Position numbers and translations under genes: made by a program. This document shows, piece by piece, positions 52,301 through 61,611 of a stretch of DNA of 64,000 nt. Below the pieces are notes generated by a model. It saw only the letters and a program-made list of their open reading frames with translations, had not been told where the DNA came from and searched no databases. Within the stretch, counting starts at the first letter, position 1, and the number at the start of each line of letters is the position of its first letter. The stretch comes from Diprion similis (lineage: Eukaryota > Arthropoda > Insecta > Hymenoptera > Diprionidae): positions 15,088,001-15,152,000 of the forward strand of contig NC_060110.1 in assembly GCF_021155765.1 (NCBI RefSeq), given 5' to 3'.

Positions 52301-53409
52301 TATGTAAAAAAAAAACTTTATAATTATTGTACGAGTGGAATGATAAGTAAAAGCACGAACAAAGTCCAATATCATTACGAATCTCACCTCTGGATACAGT
52401 GCCGTACAACGGCAAAATTTCCATCTCCGATAACATGTCCAGCTACAAAATGCATCCTGAGCGGTAGTGGTAGTTGTACGAAAACAGGACTTGGTGTTCT
52501 GACTTGTGGTATGCTGAGAGCTTTCTTTCCTGATTTTTTCGGCATCGGAGGCATGGGACCCCCATATCTCTTAGCCAGACAAGGGCCTTTCCTGAAGCTT
52601 TGAACGGCTTTGGATTCCTCAAAGTCTAATTCGAAATCTTCCTGAGCTGATTTGTCCGTACCATAAGCCAAGAAAATTTCGTCATTTTGAAAAAACTGTT
52701 CCAACGTTGTGACCTGAACACCACTCAAAGTATAAACTTTTCTCACAGCACCAGAATCTAACTTAACTGCTTCTGTGATGGCTTCTAAAGCATGCTCAAG
52801 ACTCGGAGCATTTCGTTTGTTCAACAAGAGCCGTAACACCCTGCGAGGTTTCGTTCCATGCCTAATCAGCGTCACAATTTTGGCCTGAACATAGATAGGA
52901 ACAGAAGTAGTCGGCCGACCGGTTCCAGCCGGTGACTGCGGAAGTCCAGATAGCGAGCTGCCCCGCCGAACTTTTGATGCAGAATATTCAACTTTTTTGA
53001 AAGTCTCACCTTGTCCAGAGCAAACGTAACATTTTCCATCCTCCAGATCGCCGACACTTACCACTTTCCTTCCATCCATTGTGTAAATGGCTCTAACTCC
53101 ATTGGGCAATGTTACATTTGAAATTAATGCTCTTGTCAAATCTGTTGCCAAGCTATCGAAGCTTCTGTATCTTTCAGGGGTCACTGCCATTACTACACCG
53201 GTATAGAATTTGTCTCCGTTACGAAAAAAACGGACGCGTTTCGCCTTCTTTGCTGGTGGTGTTCGGAGCAAGTTCAACGAGTGCCGTGATGTTACATCAA
53301 GCAAGCGTTCTTCCAGTGTCACATTTGTCATAGCGCCTACTTCACCTCCTCCAGAGAGACTGCTGCCTCCCGAAGGCGAGGCGCCCCGACTCAACGGTTC
53401 CTCCATCAT
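47418..53409 (-). CDS. DCLK: doublecortin-like serine/threonine kinase (DCLK family)
   Basis: This is a microtubule-associated kinase of the DCLK/CaMK group, the family of Drosophila CG17528. Coding exons are 53409-52388 (first ATG of a Met-Met pair, just after an acceptor at 53410), 52051-51874, 51769-51476, 50784-50542, and a long last exon 49342-47418. Two doublecortin domains lie at about residues 57-143 and 174-253. The kinase domain has its glycine loop GDGNFAVV at 328-335, ATP lysine K350 in [13 protein letters not shown] at 440-447 (catalytic D442), DFG at 464-466, APE at 486-488 and an IDVWAAGVI helix at about 499. All key residues are present, so it should be active. Splice phases agree for the first four exons. 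The last exon needs a phase the fourth does not supply, so a small exon is probably missing between them (candidate at 50307-50352). The 640-residue Ser/Lys-rich tail is much longer than in vertebrate DCLKs. Confidence 0.88.
50307..50352 (-). CDS. DCLK: candidate 46-base cassette exon linking kinase and tail
   Basis: An acceptor TATACGCAG|CTA and a donor GTTG|GTTAGT bound an open 46-base segment (15 codons plus one base). Entered in phase 0 from the kinase exon, it exits in the phase the tail exon needs. Without it, joining 50542 directly to 49342 gives 23 codons and a stop. The encoded peptide resembles no DCLK sequence I know, and the donor is only moderate. Confidence 0.25.
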
Positions 53410-55841
53410 CCTGCGTTTCAAACAATCAACTTTTAACTATCACGTAACATATTCATTTATAATATATTCTAACTTCAAGACATTTTACCAGTTACAAAAA
53501 ACAATAGAACAAAAATCTTGTGTTCATGTATTAAGGAAAATCTAAATGTGATTGCAAATATAACAGTAGGACTATGATATTGTTCACAAATTTAAAAATT
53601 CCCCCAATCCACCATTTCTGACTACCACACATACAGTTATATCATCAGGAGTGATATACAGTTTACTAAACTCTATGCAACAGCTGGTTCGGACAAAACA
53701 TAATAAACAATAGATTGGTATGGATTACATTTGTTTCAACAAATCAAGCTTGTTTATAAATGTTGATAGTTACTTCTCCCTAATGTTTGACGAAAATCGT
53801 ACCACTGTTCTGGGCTCGTTATAATGGCTTACAAGCACTTCTACCATTTTAGCTTGTTAATTATTCAATTTTACATGCTGAACAGAAAATCACATGATGA
53901 TAAAATGACGAGTTAACTGTACATGGTACTTGAATATTTCCCATGAATATTTTTCTTGTTTGTAACGTAATTGAATTTAGTAACAAGACCTGACTCAATA
54001 GTTTGAAACAGTAATGCATTTGAAATAATTCCATTGCTTGTTTCTTATTTTAAATAATTTTAAGATACAGGGCACATCATTGCACATTTTTGTCGTGTTG
54101 AAAGTATCAAGAATAAATTTTTTATAAATTTAGTGTCAGAATTTAAAAATTCCAACTGCCATTTACAATAAATACGTAATTGACGCTTTGAAAACTATAA
54201 TTTCATCTACTGTCCTAGCTATGTGATTAACTAAGGCAGCACCATATTCGGCAACTTATCATTACACGGTTATTAGAAAGTTTCACTTCACAAAATACAT
54301 TCGATCAAGGTATTTTTGTTCAGGAAAAGTATTTTTGAATATACAAAATTATGGTTTCTGCCGATAACTTCAATTTTTGTCTTATTTTTAAGCTGATACA
54401 AATGTTTATTAAACAACAACTGAAAAGCTAGAGAATAAATACAATATTGATTTGGTTAAACAATAAGTAGCTTCGATTCTGTCGTCCAATGTGACAAGTA
54501 TTTTTGTTAATAACACAATACCAAGCAGTTTTGCTGCAATAATTTGTATCCAAATAAAGCAGAACGATACACATCAAGATGATGTCTAATATACAGTTAC
54601 TTTGCAATGTGAATTGGAAACTTTACTTGGATAACAAGCAACTGATGGTTTAATTTCCAAGATTTTCCTTACCTTGATATGTTGTCTATATTTTCACGAA
54701 TAAAAATATGCATGAATGAAGAGCAAAACTGCATGTACACACAAAGAAAGGAGTGATTGTATAAAAGCGTGACTGAATAACGGGGAAATAAGAGTTTAAA
54801 GTATTGTGTTACATCAGTGAACAGGTAAGCAAGAGTTGAAAAGCAAAAGGGGAATGAACTTTAGGCAACTACGATTACAACACTGGATTATTTTTAGCCA
54901 TCAATATAAAGTGTGTTAGGAAAGTAAATAATTGAGGAAAAGTGGTAACGCCATGGAATCACAGGTAAGCGTTTAAACTATATCTGTTACCACCCTAAAA
55001 TTCCAGAGTTAATCCCATAGCTTTAAAATTCTTTGCCTCTGAGCATACATATCGTACGCTCTGGTAAGTACTGCAATGATGTATAACTGCATAATAGGTA
55101 ATCAGTGTACAAAGGGTACACTGTAATTGCAAATCAGTATGCAAAACATGCAAAACGCATGACTAATATCAGCCAAAACGCGACAACACCATAGAAAAGA
55201 GAGGGAGATATAACGATAAGATCTAAACCATACGTAGATATAGGTATACCGTGCATGCTCTGTGTGTATAAATATCATACCTATAGGTATGCACAGGGTA
55301 CAACTCGTAGGAGGAGGGGAGGGGCTGGCGCGTTAAGAGAGGGTGGTACAATGACCCACGGTAACAGCAATTAAACTGTTTCAAAATGTATGTTTAAACT
55401 TGGTATAACAATTGCGTTAATCCCTAACAGTCCGAGTTGCAACACCCTGTACGTGCGTTAATTTATACGCTAATTTTCACAGTTACGAATCCCGGCAGTA
55501 TAAATTACTAATCGAAGAATCGGGCAATCTCATCGCAAATGTATTCATGAAAATATCGTAGAATCCGCGCAGGTTTACCGGTCACAATTTTACACGTGAT
55601 AGAAAAATTAACTGTATATACCGGCCGATTGGTATTGACGTATAAAGATAACGAGGCAACTCTGACAGATCGTACGACGGAGGGTTTTCTAACCTACAGA
55701 TCCGGTCTAATCCTTTAACGTAGTACACTCAACGCGGATGTAAAACCCTGGGTTGTTACTCGGCTCGCTATCGTATTAAGAGTCGTTTCATTAGTCATAA
55801 CGGAGGAGGAATAATGAAATGATTAAAGTACGGTGGTTCAC

Positions 55842-56270
55842 CTGTCTCTCTGCAACTGACGATGGCTGGATTGATAAAATACGCTGACTGGAACGGCAGA
55901 AATGATTCACTACTGGCCTGACATATTTTCAAGGAAACAAAACTTCACGCTTCAACGGATTTGTTACTCAACTAGAGAATAAACACTCCTATATTACGTT
56001 ACAGCACCCACGCGATCTTTTATTTCCCTTCGACAGATTGATTTCTTCCCCGCACAAATCCCCAATTCACGCACCACGATCTTTCTCCGAAGGCAGACTG
56101 CGATCCGATAATTCTTGTAGAGTAAGCGTGTAGATACATACCGACATAACACATAGGCGTAAGCCACGCGTAAACGAAAACACAGCGGCTGCCGGAAGGG
56201 GATAAGAGGAAAAAATGGCAGACCAATCTCCACGGGCTGAGACCTCACACCACAAGCTTAGCCGCAAACC
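55842..56270 (-). promoter_or_regulatory. DCLK: possible promoter and first untranslated exon of the kinase gene
   Basis: The patch is GC-richer than its surroundings and ends at a good donor ACAG|GTGAAC (55842). A TCAGTT initiator match lies only 15 bases before this donor, so a start further upstream is more plausible if the exon is real. No TATA box is obvious. The region fits the need for a 5' exon before the acceptor at 53410. Confidence 0.2.
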
Positions 56271-56490
56271 ATTCTAACCATTCAGAGCTACGAAAACATT
56301 TACGTTTTATGACAGGATAGAAAATTTTTCAGAATGAAAAAAAATTATTACCACTTATAACTAGCTGAGTACTTATCGTTATACACAACGGTAATTAGTT
56401 TATATTATGCGACTTAGCCGGTACAATATATTAACACACGTTATTTTCATTTTTGTTAATCTACATTTCCATATAATTTTATGTACTCAT

Positions 56491-56496
56491 TTTATT
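56491..56496 (-). terminator. CDC73: poly(A) signal of CDC73
   Basis: AATAAA on the minus strand 176 bases after the CDC73 stop codon, in a T-rich setting. It predicts a 3' UTR of about 200 bases. Confidence 0.5.
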
Positions 56497-56671
56497 CGTT
56501 TTTATACCAATATTTACACTTGATAATGCTATACTCTCTTTTTTTTTTAACAATTATAAACCGTATTAGTTATGTTATATACTTAATATAGGTGCATGTG
56601 TATGCTGTGAGTGGATGATCATATCATCTATATAGTACAGGCTGCTTAGAGTCACGGTTCATGTTCAGTTA

Positions 56672-59600
56672 TTAAAATCGCAGATGTGGTTTATTCTTGA
56701 TCATATGTCTGAAACAGAAATGAAACCATTACGACACCGTATCTCATAAATTAGAAAGTCAACAGCTTACAGGTCTTTTTACGTACTGGAGACCAGAAAT
56801 CATACTCTCAGAATTTGATCTACTTCTAGTTCTCTCTTCATAGACAAAAAGTTGACAAAAAAAAGTCAACTGCTCTACGCCTTTTCCAATCCGTTTATTC
56901 CTGCAAACTACTGCTGATCTATTAGGGATTGGTTATGCTCACCCTGTTCTACTCTGAACGGAGTTAAACTACATTGCAAGTCGAGTTCGATGTTTAAACA
57001 AAGTTGGTAACACGAGTCCTCATACATGTAACTTTACAAGAAATTGCTGGTATTAACAGCAAAATAATAATAATAATAAAACTTTGGAAAAACGCGAAAG
57101 TTTGACAACACGCATGCTGTAATGTATTTCAAATAAATGTAAAAATAGTCTGAACGCCAAAACAGCTTTTGATATTCTGTAATTGTGGGAAATTATGAAC
57201 TTCACTATTTGATACATAAATTGATCTTACTTGTCCAATTGCTCCCAGAAAACCATCAATGCTGCTCTATCTAGATGCCTCTTGGTGCGACTCAATTCCA
57301 CAACAGTTACTGCCCACTTGGCAACATTTGCATCTAGCTTCATTTCGTCGTACTTCAAATGAAAGGCACAAACTGAAATCATATTAGTAAGAGCACATAA
57401 AACTTGATCAGGCATTCTTCTAAAAGGCAATAATATAAAAACCTGTTTGAATTCTCCCACTACAAAGTAAAAAAAAAGTTTTGATGAGAAAAACTTATTT
57501 ACAGAATAAAACTACAGGATCTATCACATATCGAAGTGAGATTAACCAATGATGTAAATATATTGAATTAGTTATCTTACTTTTCGAAAATATCTCAACA
57601 GGATTTCCGTCATAAGGCCAGCCTTTGAACTGCCATGCGGGGCCCATTACGAACACCGCAACGACTCTTTCCCAATCTGCATTGGTCAACTTTTGGGGAT
57701 TATCAACAACTCTATAAGGGACAGTGAGACCACCGTCTTTTCTTCGCTGAAGAAGAATCTCATTCTCCCTTTTACCACCTTGCGCTCGCTTTTCTTCATT
57801 GCTAACATACTTCAATTCTTGCAATACTTCTTTGGCATTGTACATCGTTATGAGAGATGTAGTTGCACTGGGTATAATTATTATCGGTGTTCTACTTGGT
57901 CTTTTATTCTGAGCTGCTTGTTGTGGAGTTAGTTTTGCAGCAGATGCAGGAAGTAACCCGGAGCTTGGTGTAGCAGCGGGATTGACTGTGGGCTTTCTTA
58001 TTGCAGGATTGGTACCTTCAGTCACAGACTTTAGCGTCATACCATGGTAAGTTCCCATTGTGTCGATTTTGAATCCCTCAGTTTCTTCTTTTTGCCGAAT
58101 AAATCTTTCCTGGTCGTAACGATTGTAGACGGCTGGTTGCGGCAACGGGCGCATAGGTGTAGACCTCGGTGTAACCATTGGTGCGGGTATCGTAGGCCCT
58201 TTTTGCATCCTGCCTTCTTCTCTAGCTTTGATACTTTGAAGTATGGCAAATATGTTTTTGGCAAACATTTTGCCTGCACTTTGAAGTATCGTAGCTCTAG
58301 TTCTCCACTGTCTTTCTCTAGATACGATGTCCTTAGTATCATCGACATCCATGTCTAGTATAACACGCAAATCCGAGCCCATGCCGATATCGTCATTTTC
58401 TTTAATTGTGGTACGTTTTTTTGCCAAACGTTTAGCTTTGATTGCAGCAATTTTCTCAACAGACATTGCCTCTGAAAGAGATTTAATATTGTCAACTGTG
58501 ACAGAAGCTTCTTTTGGAGCATCCAGTCGCGCTGCCAATTGTTCCTTTACTTTCTGAACGTGTGTCTCCTCGAAACGTGGCTTCTTAGAAAGTCCTGCGT
58601 CTAGCCCATCTTCGGCAGTCCGTTTTACTTGTGTTGGGATTTCCAATGGGGCTGATTTATCTATGGAGGCTGAAGTGGCTGTTTCACCATTAAGGTATGC
58701 CAGCAGATCTTTTCTGTCCGGACGGCGCACCACAGGTATATTCTCCGCGGCGGCTTGCCGCACATACACTGGATGCGTGAGTTGGACATGTTTCAGTAAA
58801 AACAAAAGGCACTCAAGGGTATAGTACTCTTTAGGAGTGCCTTCTTTTCCAGATCTGCAAAATGTAACCAAAAAACTTTTAGAATTTCACATTCAAGTAA
58901 TTACACAGGCTCCAAAATATACGTCGATTTGTAGACAAACCCAAAAATTAACATGGCATTGAAACGCTTGCAATTGAGATCTTACCTTCTTATATATAAA
59001 AAAAAAAATCAGACAATTCATGAAATTCATGACATTTCACATTTTGACAATGATTAAGCTATTATTTCTTATTTGAGTTTCATCACGTCATTGAAGTCTG
59101 ATTTCTCGCTGAGTTTGGACCAATTGTATCAATCGATTTGAAATCAATATATAAACACTGCGCGATCGTTTTGGATAATTATAGATATAGATAATTGTTT
59201 ACAGTTTCAATTTCAAATTTTATAGTGTTTAAATCCATGATTATACAATAATAAATTCAATTAACATGTTTTGTTTATTATGCGAATCACTGGAGTAAAA
59301 GTATGTGAGAAGGTATAATGAAACCTCTTTTTTCACATCGTGGATAATATTTGAACATTTGCCATCAAAGTACAATATCTGAATGCTAGTAGAAATTAGG
59401 TTTCAAATTTGTAAACAGTGGAAAAATAATGCAAAAGTGAAGGGAGCACTTCAACTATACTGCGTTTGTTTGCCACATTTACTCAACGTATCAGAGCTTA
59501 TTCGCATCATGCGAACAGGCTTTTCACTTGATTGTACGTGTACAAATTCTTTGAGCAATGGTCTGCGTCGCGTTTCATCTGCCATTAAAGTAACCAATTT

Positions 59601-59934
59601 TTGAAATAGTGATGAAAAATAAGGATTGTCAAGCACTGATTTCAGTCAGCTACACATGAATGCAATGTGAAAACTTGAACAATCTTTACAGCAAAAAAAG
59701 TTAAACGAAAAGCTATACAGTAGACAATATTTTCAGTTGTAGTTTACCCAGATTGGAAAGTAATATCAGAAATATAATGAGATTGTTTCGATGAGATCCT
59801 TACCCGTATGTCAAATAGTTTGTCTTGACATTTTTTGGCCATGAGAATTCACCAAATATAATTTGGTTTTCGCGTTCAATAATCTCCTTTTTATTTACGT
59901 TGAACTGGCGAAGCAAACTCAACGGATCCGCCAT
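56672..59934 (-). CDS. CDC73: parafibromin / CDC73, PAF1 complex subunit
   Basis: CDC73 (hyrax in Drosophila) is a nuclear subunit of the PAF1 complex. That complex travels with RNA polymerase II and supports elongation, histone H2B ubiquitination and 3'-end formation. Exons are 59934-59804, 58854-57581, 57372-57231 and 56708-56672. All phases agree and give 527 residues; human CDC73 has 531. The N-terminal domain opens [13 protein letters not shown] and includes [13 protein letters not shown]. Residues 80-110 include [15 protein letters not shown] basic KR...KKPR segment at about 121-137 matches the nuclear-localisation region of the family. The conserved helical core [17 protein letters not shown] is at about 169-185. 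The C-terminal GTPase-like fold begins near RTPIIIIP (365-372) and ends HLRF at 527. Intron 1 (949 bases) holds a separate open segment. The gene is head-to-head with IMP3. Confidence 0.97.
59451..59635 (-). CDS. possible nested or alternative terminal exon in CDC73 intron 1
   Basis: Inside intron 1 of CDC73, on the same strand, an acceptor AAATCAG|TG is followed by 60 codons and a TGA, in DNA clearly less AT-rich than the rest of the intron. The peptide (starts [14 protein letters not shown], ends near CGKQTQYS) reads like conserved protein and is better than chance frames nearby. CDC73 exon 1 spliced to it would be out of frame and stop after two codons. It therefore needs a different upstream exon, or it is a gene fragment. 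An AATAAA lies 172 bases downstream (59279-59274). I do not recognise the peptide. Confidence 0.25.
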
Positions 59935-60046
59935 GGTTGTTTACTGCGATGGTTTCGTTCCGTAATTCCTACTGTCCACGCACGCTTCTACCGAGGTTGT
60001 ACAGGCACCGCGTACAGACCAAATCAAATATTACAAAGTCGAGATT

Positions 60047-60182
60047 GGGTGCGTTCGCTTGGGCGCTTCGAAACACTTTGAGCGCTGCGAGCGCCACCTC
60101 ATCTTACAGCATTTTATACGCCGTTGTATGTGTGTACCTATATATATGTCCGAACGCCGCAAGCGCCTAAGTGAACGCACCC
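60047..60182. mobile_element. 136-bp MITE-like element with 22-bp terminal inverted repeats
   Basis: The ends are inverted repeats beginning GGGTGCGTTC. Over 22 bases (60047-60068 against 60161-60182 reversed) only two positions differ. ATT occurs directly on both sides (60044-60046 and 60183-60185), as expected for a 3-bp target-site duplication. The interior is non-coding. Terminal repeats starting GGG with a 2- or 3-bp A/T target suggest a PIF/Harbinger- or ISL2EU-like DNA transposon derivative; the assignment is inference. It sits in the shared promoter, 112 bases from the CDC73 ATG and 83 from the IMP3 ATG. I saw no second copy in the window. Confidence 0.55.
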
Positions 60183-60225
60183 ATTGCCTTCCGCTGAAAA
60201 CCAGTCTCGCCTGTCGACAAGACAA

Positions 60226-60231
60226 CACGTG
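60226..60231. promoter_or_regulatory. canonical E-box CACGTG in the IMP3 promoter
   Basis: CACGTG sits in a 10-base palindrome (AACACGTGTT, 60224-60233), 34 bases before the IMP3 ATG. Myc/Max-type bHLH factors bind this site, and ribosome-biogenesis genes are known Myc targets in flies and mammals. Binding here is inference. Confidence 0.5.
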
Positions 60232-60265
60232 TTCGTGCAAATCGTGATATTTTTGAATTCGAAAG

Positions 60266-61584
60266 ATGGTTCGAAAATTGAAACATCACGAGAAGAAGTT
60301 GCTGAAAAAAGTAGACTTCATTTCTTGGGAGGTAGACAATAACTTGCATGAGGTTAAAATTTTGAAAAAGTACCGAATCCAAAAAAGAGAAGATTATACG
60401 AAGTGAGTTAACTGTCATTTACAATATAACCTCCATATGATCAAAATATTCATTCATAACATTTCTATTTGATGAGAGATATTGACATTACCCGAGCTGT
60501 TGTTTCCCTAAAACTATACTTTGTGTTTCTAATCTTTAAATTCTGTGCACGTAAAAAAATTATTTTGTTTTAGATACAACAAATTATCACGACAAATTCG
60601 AGAACTGGCTAGGAAGATCAAGGAAGTAGATGCTGAGCATCCATTCAGAATAGAGCAAAGTGCCATGTTGCTCGAAAAATTGTACATGATGGGTCTCATT
60701 TCCACCAAGTGGGATTTATCTCTGTGCGAGAAAGTTACAGCCAGTTGTTTTTGTAGAAGAAGATTAGCTGTCGTTATGGTTCGCAATAAAATGAGTGAAA
60801 CCATCAAAACGGCGACAAAACTAATCGAGCAAGCTCATGTACGAGTTGGACCTGAAGTCATCAAGGACCCGGCATTCCTTGTAACAAGGTACATACTTCT
60901 CTTCAAATCATTCACTACCTAATTTAATCAAAATCAAATGGCATTATTTTTAAAAATGTAGCAATATAATTGTTTAACTTACGAAAGGTAGTTGACAATA
61001 GTGTTAATAAAATTAGACAATAATACATATTGTATTTAGGTTATAACGTACCAGAGTAACGTAAAAGATATTTCTGTGAATACTTTTAGAGTTCTTCCTG
61101 GTTCACAGTAAAGTTCTTAGAACTAAAAAATAATTCTTATTCACCTGACATTTGAAAGACATGAAGTAATTTTTCAGTTTGATATTAAACACTAAATTTA
61201 GTTCTAATATGCAAATACTAAGACCAAATAAAATTAACTGTAATAGATATTTATAAATTTTCAAATTTTGCAAACTATCTCAAATTGACATTCTTAAAAT
61301 ACTAATTGTAATAATCCTCATTTCTAGAAACTTGGAAGACTTTGTGACATGGGTTGATACCTCGGCAATAAGGAAACATGTGTTGGAATACAATGAAATG
61401 GTAGGTATCACTTTCTAGAGCAAGTAATATTATGTCGTCGGTTACACTTTGTGTTGCAAAATTTAAGAAAATGTTCCAATACACAACATACTTGAACAAA
61501 GTTCGCTATAATTTGTGACAATCATTTATCTAATCAATTGCATCTGCTGTACTGTTTCAGAAAGATGACTTTGAGGGTATATGA
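60266..61584 (+). CDS. Imp3: U3 small nucleolar ribonucleoprotein IMP3
   Basis: IMP3 is a nucleolar protein of the U3 snoRNP / small-subunit processome. It helps U3 snoRNA pair with pre-rRNA during 18S rRNA maturation. Exons are 60266-60402, 60574-60888, 61328-61400 and 61561-61584. All phases agree, giving 182 residues (human 184). The N-terminus [18 protein letters not shown] and the [13 protein letters not shown] segment are highly characteristic. An S4-like RNA-binding region (about residues 105-155) includes FCRRRL and HVRVGP followed by DPAFLVTR. The C-terminus holds FVTWVD and HVLEYNEM and ends KDDFEGI. The start codon has A at -3. The gene is divergent from CDC73 and convergent with the unknown gene on the right. 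Confidence 0.97.
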
Positions 61585-61588
61585 ACAT

Positions 61589-61597
61589 TTTAATAAA
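61589..61597. terminator. overlapping poly(A) signals for two convergent genes
   Basis: The nine bases TTTAATAAA give AATAAA on the plus strand (61592-61597, 7 bases after the IMP3 stop) and ATTAAA on the minus strand (61594-61589, 17 bases after the stop of the convergent gene). One short palindromic-type site can thus serve both genes. Cleavage 10-30 bases downstream would place each mRNA end inside the other gene's 3' UTR or last codons. Confidence 0.55.
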
Positions 61598-61611
61598 ATG
61601 CCGCAGAACAT

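Larger units (their letters stand above)
53410..56671. other. 5' region of the kinase gene and spacer to CDC73
   Basis: No coding exon is seen. Upstream of the kinase ATG is an acceptor, so at least one 5' untranslated exon must lie further right. Two minus-strand donors could end such exons: AAG|GTAAGG at 54673 and ACAG|GTGAAC at 55842. The second lies next to a GC-richer patch (55850-56270) that could hold the promoter. The end nearest 56671 includes the CDC73 3' UTR. Confidence 0.4.
59935..60265. promoter_or_regulatory. bidirectional promoter of CDC73 and IMP3
   Basis: Only 331 bases separate the two start codons, so both genes must initiate here. No TATA box is placed for either. The segment contains a MITE-like element (60047-60182) and a perfect E-box (60226-60231) close to the IMP3 ATG. 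CCAGTC at about 60201 is one mismatch from the arthropod initiator and could be an IMP3 start site. Confidence 0.7.

Noticed and set aside
59863..60247. Three overlapping short frames between CDC73 and IMP3
   Set aside because: They lie in the promoter and MITE-like element; the inverted repeats create mirrored frames.
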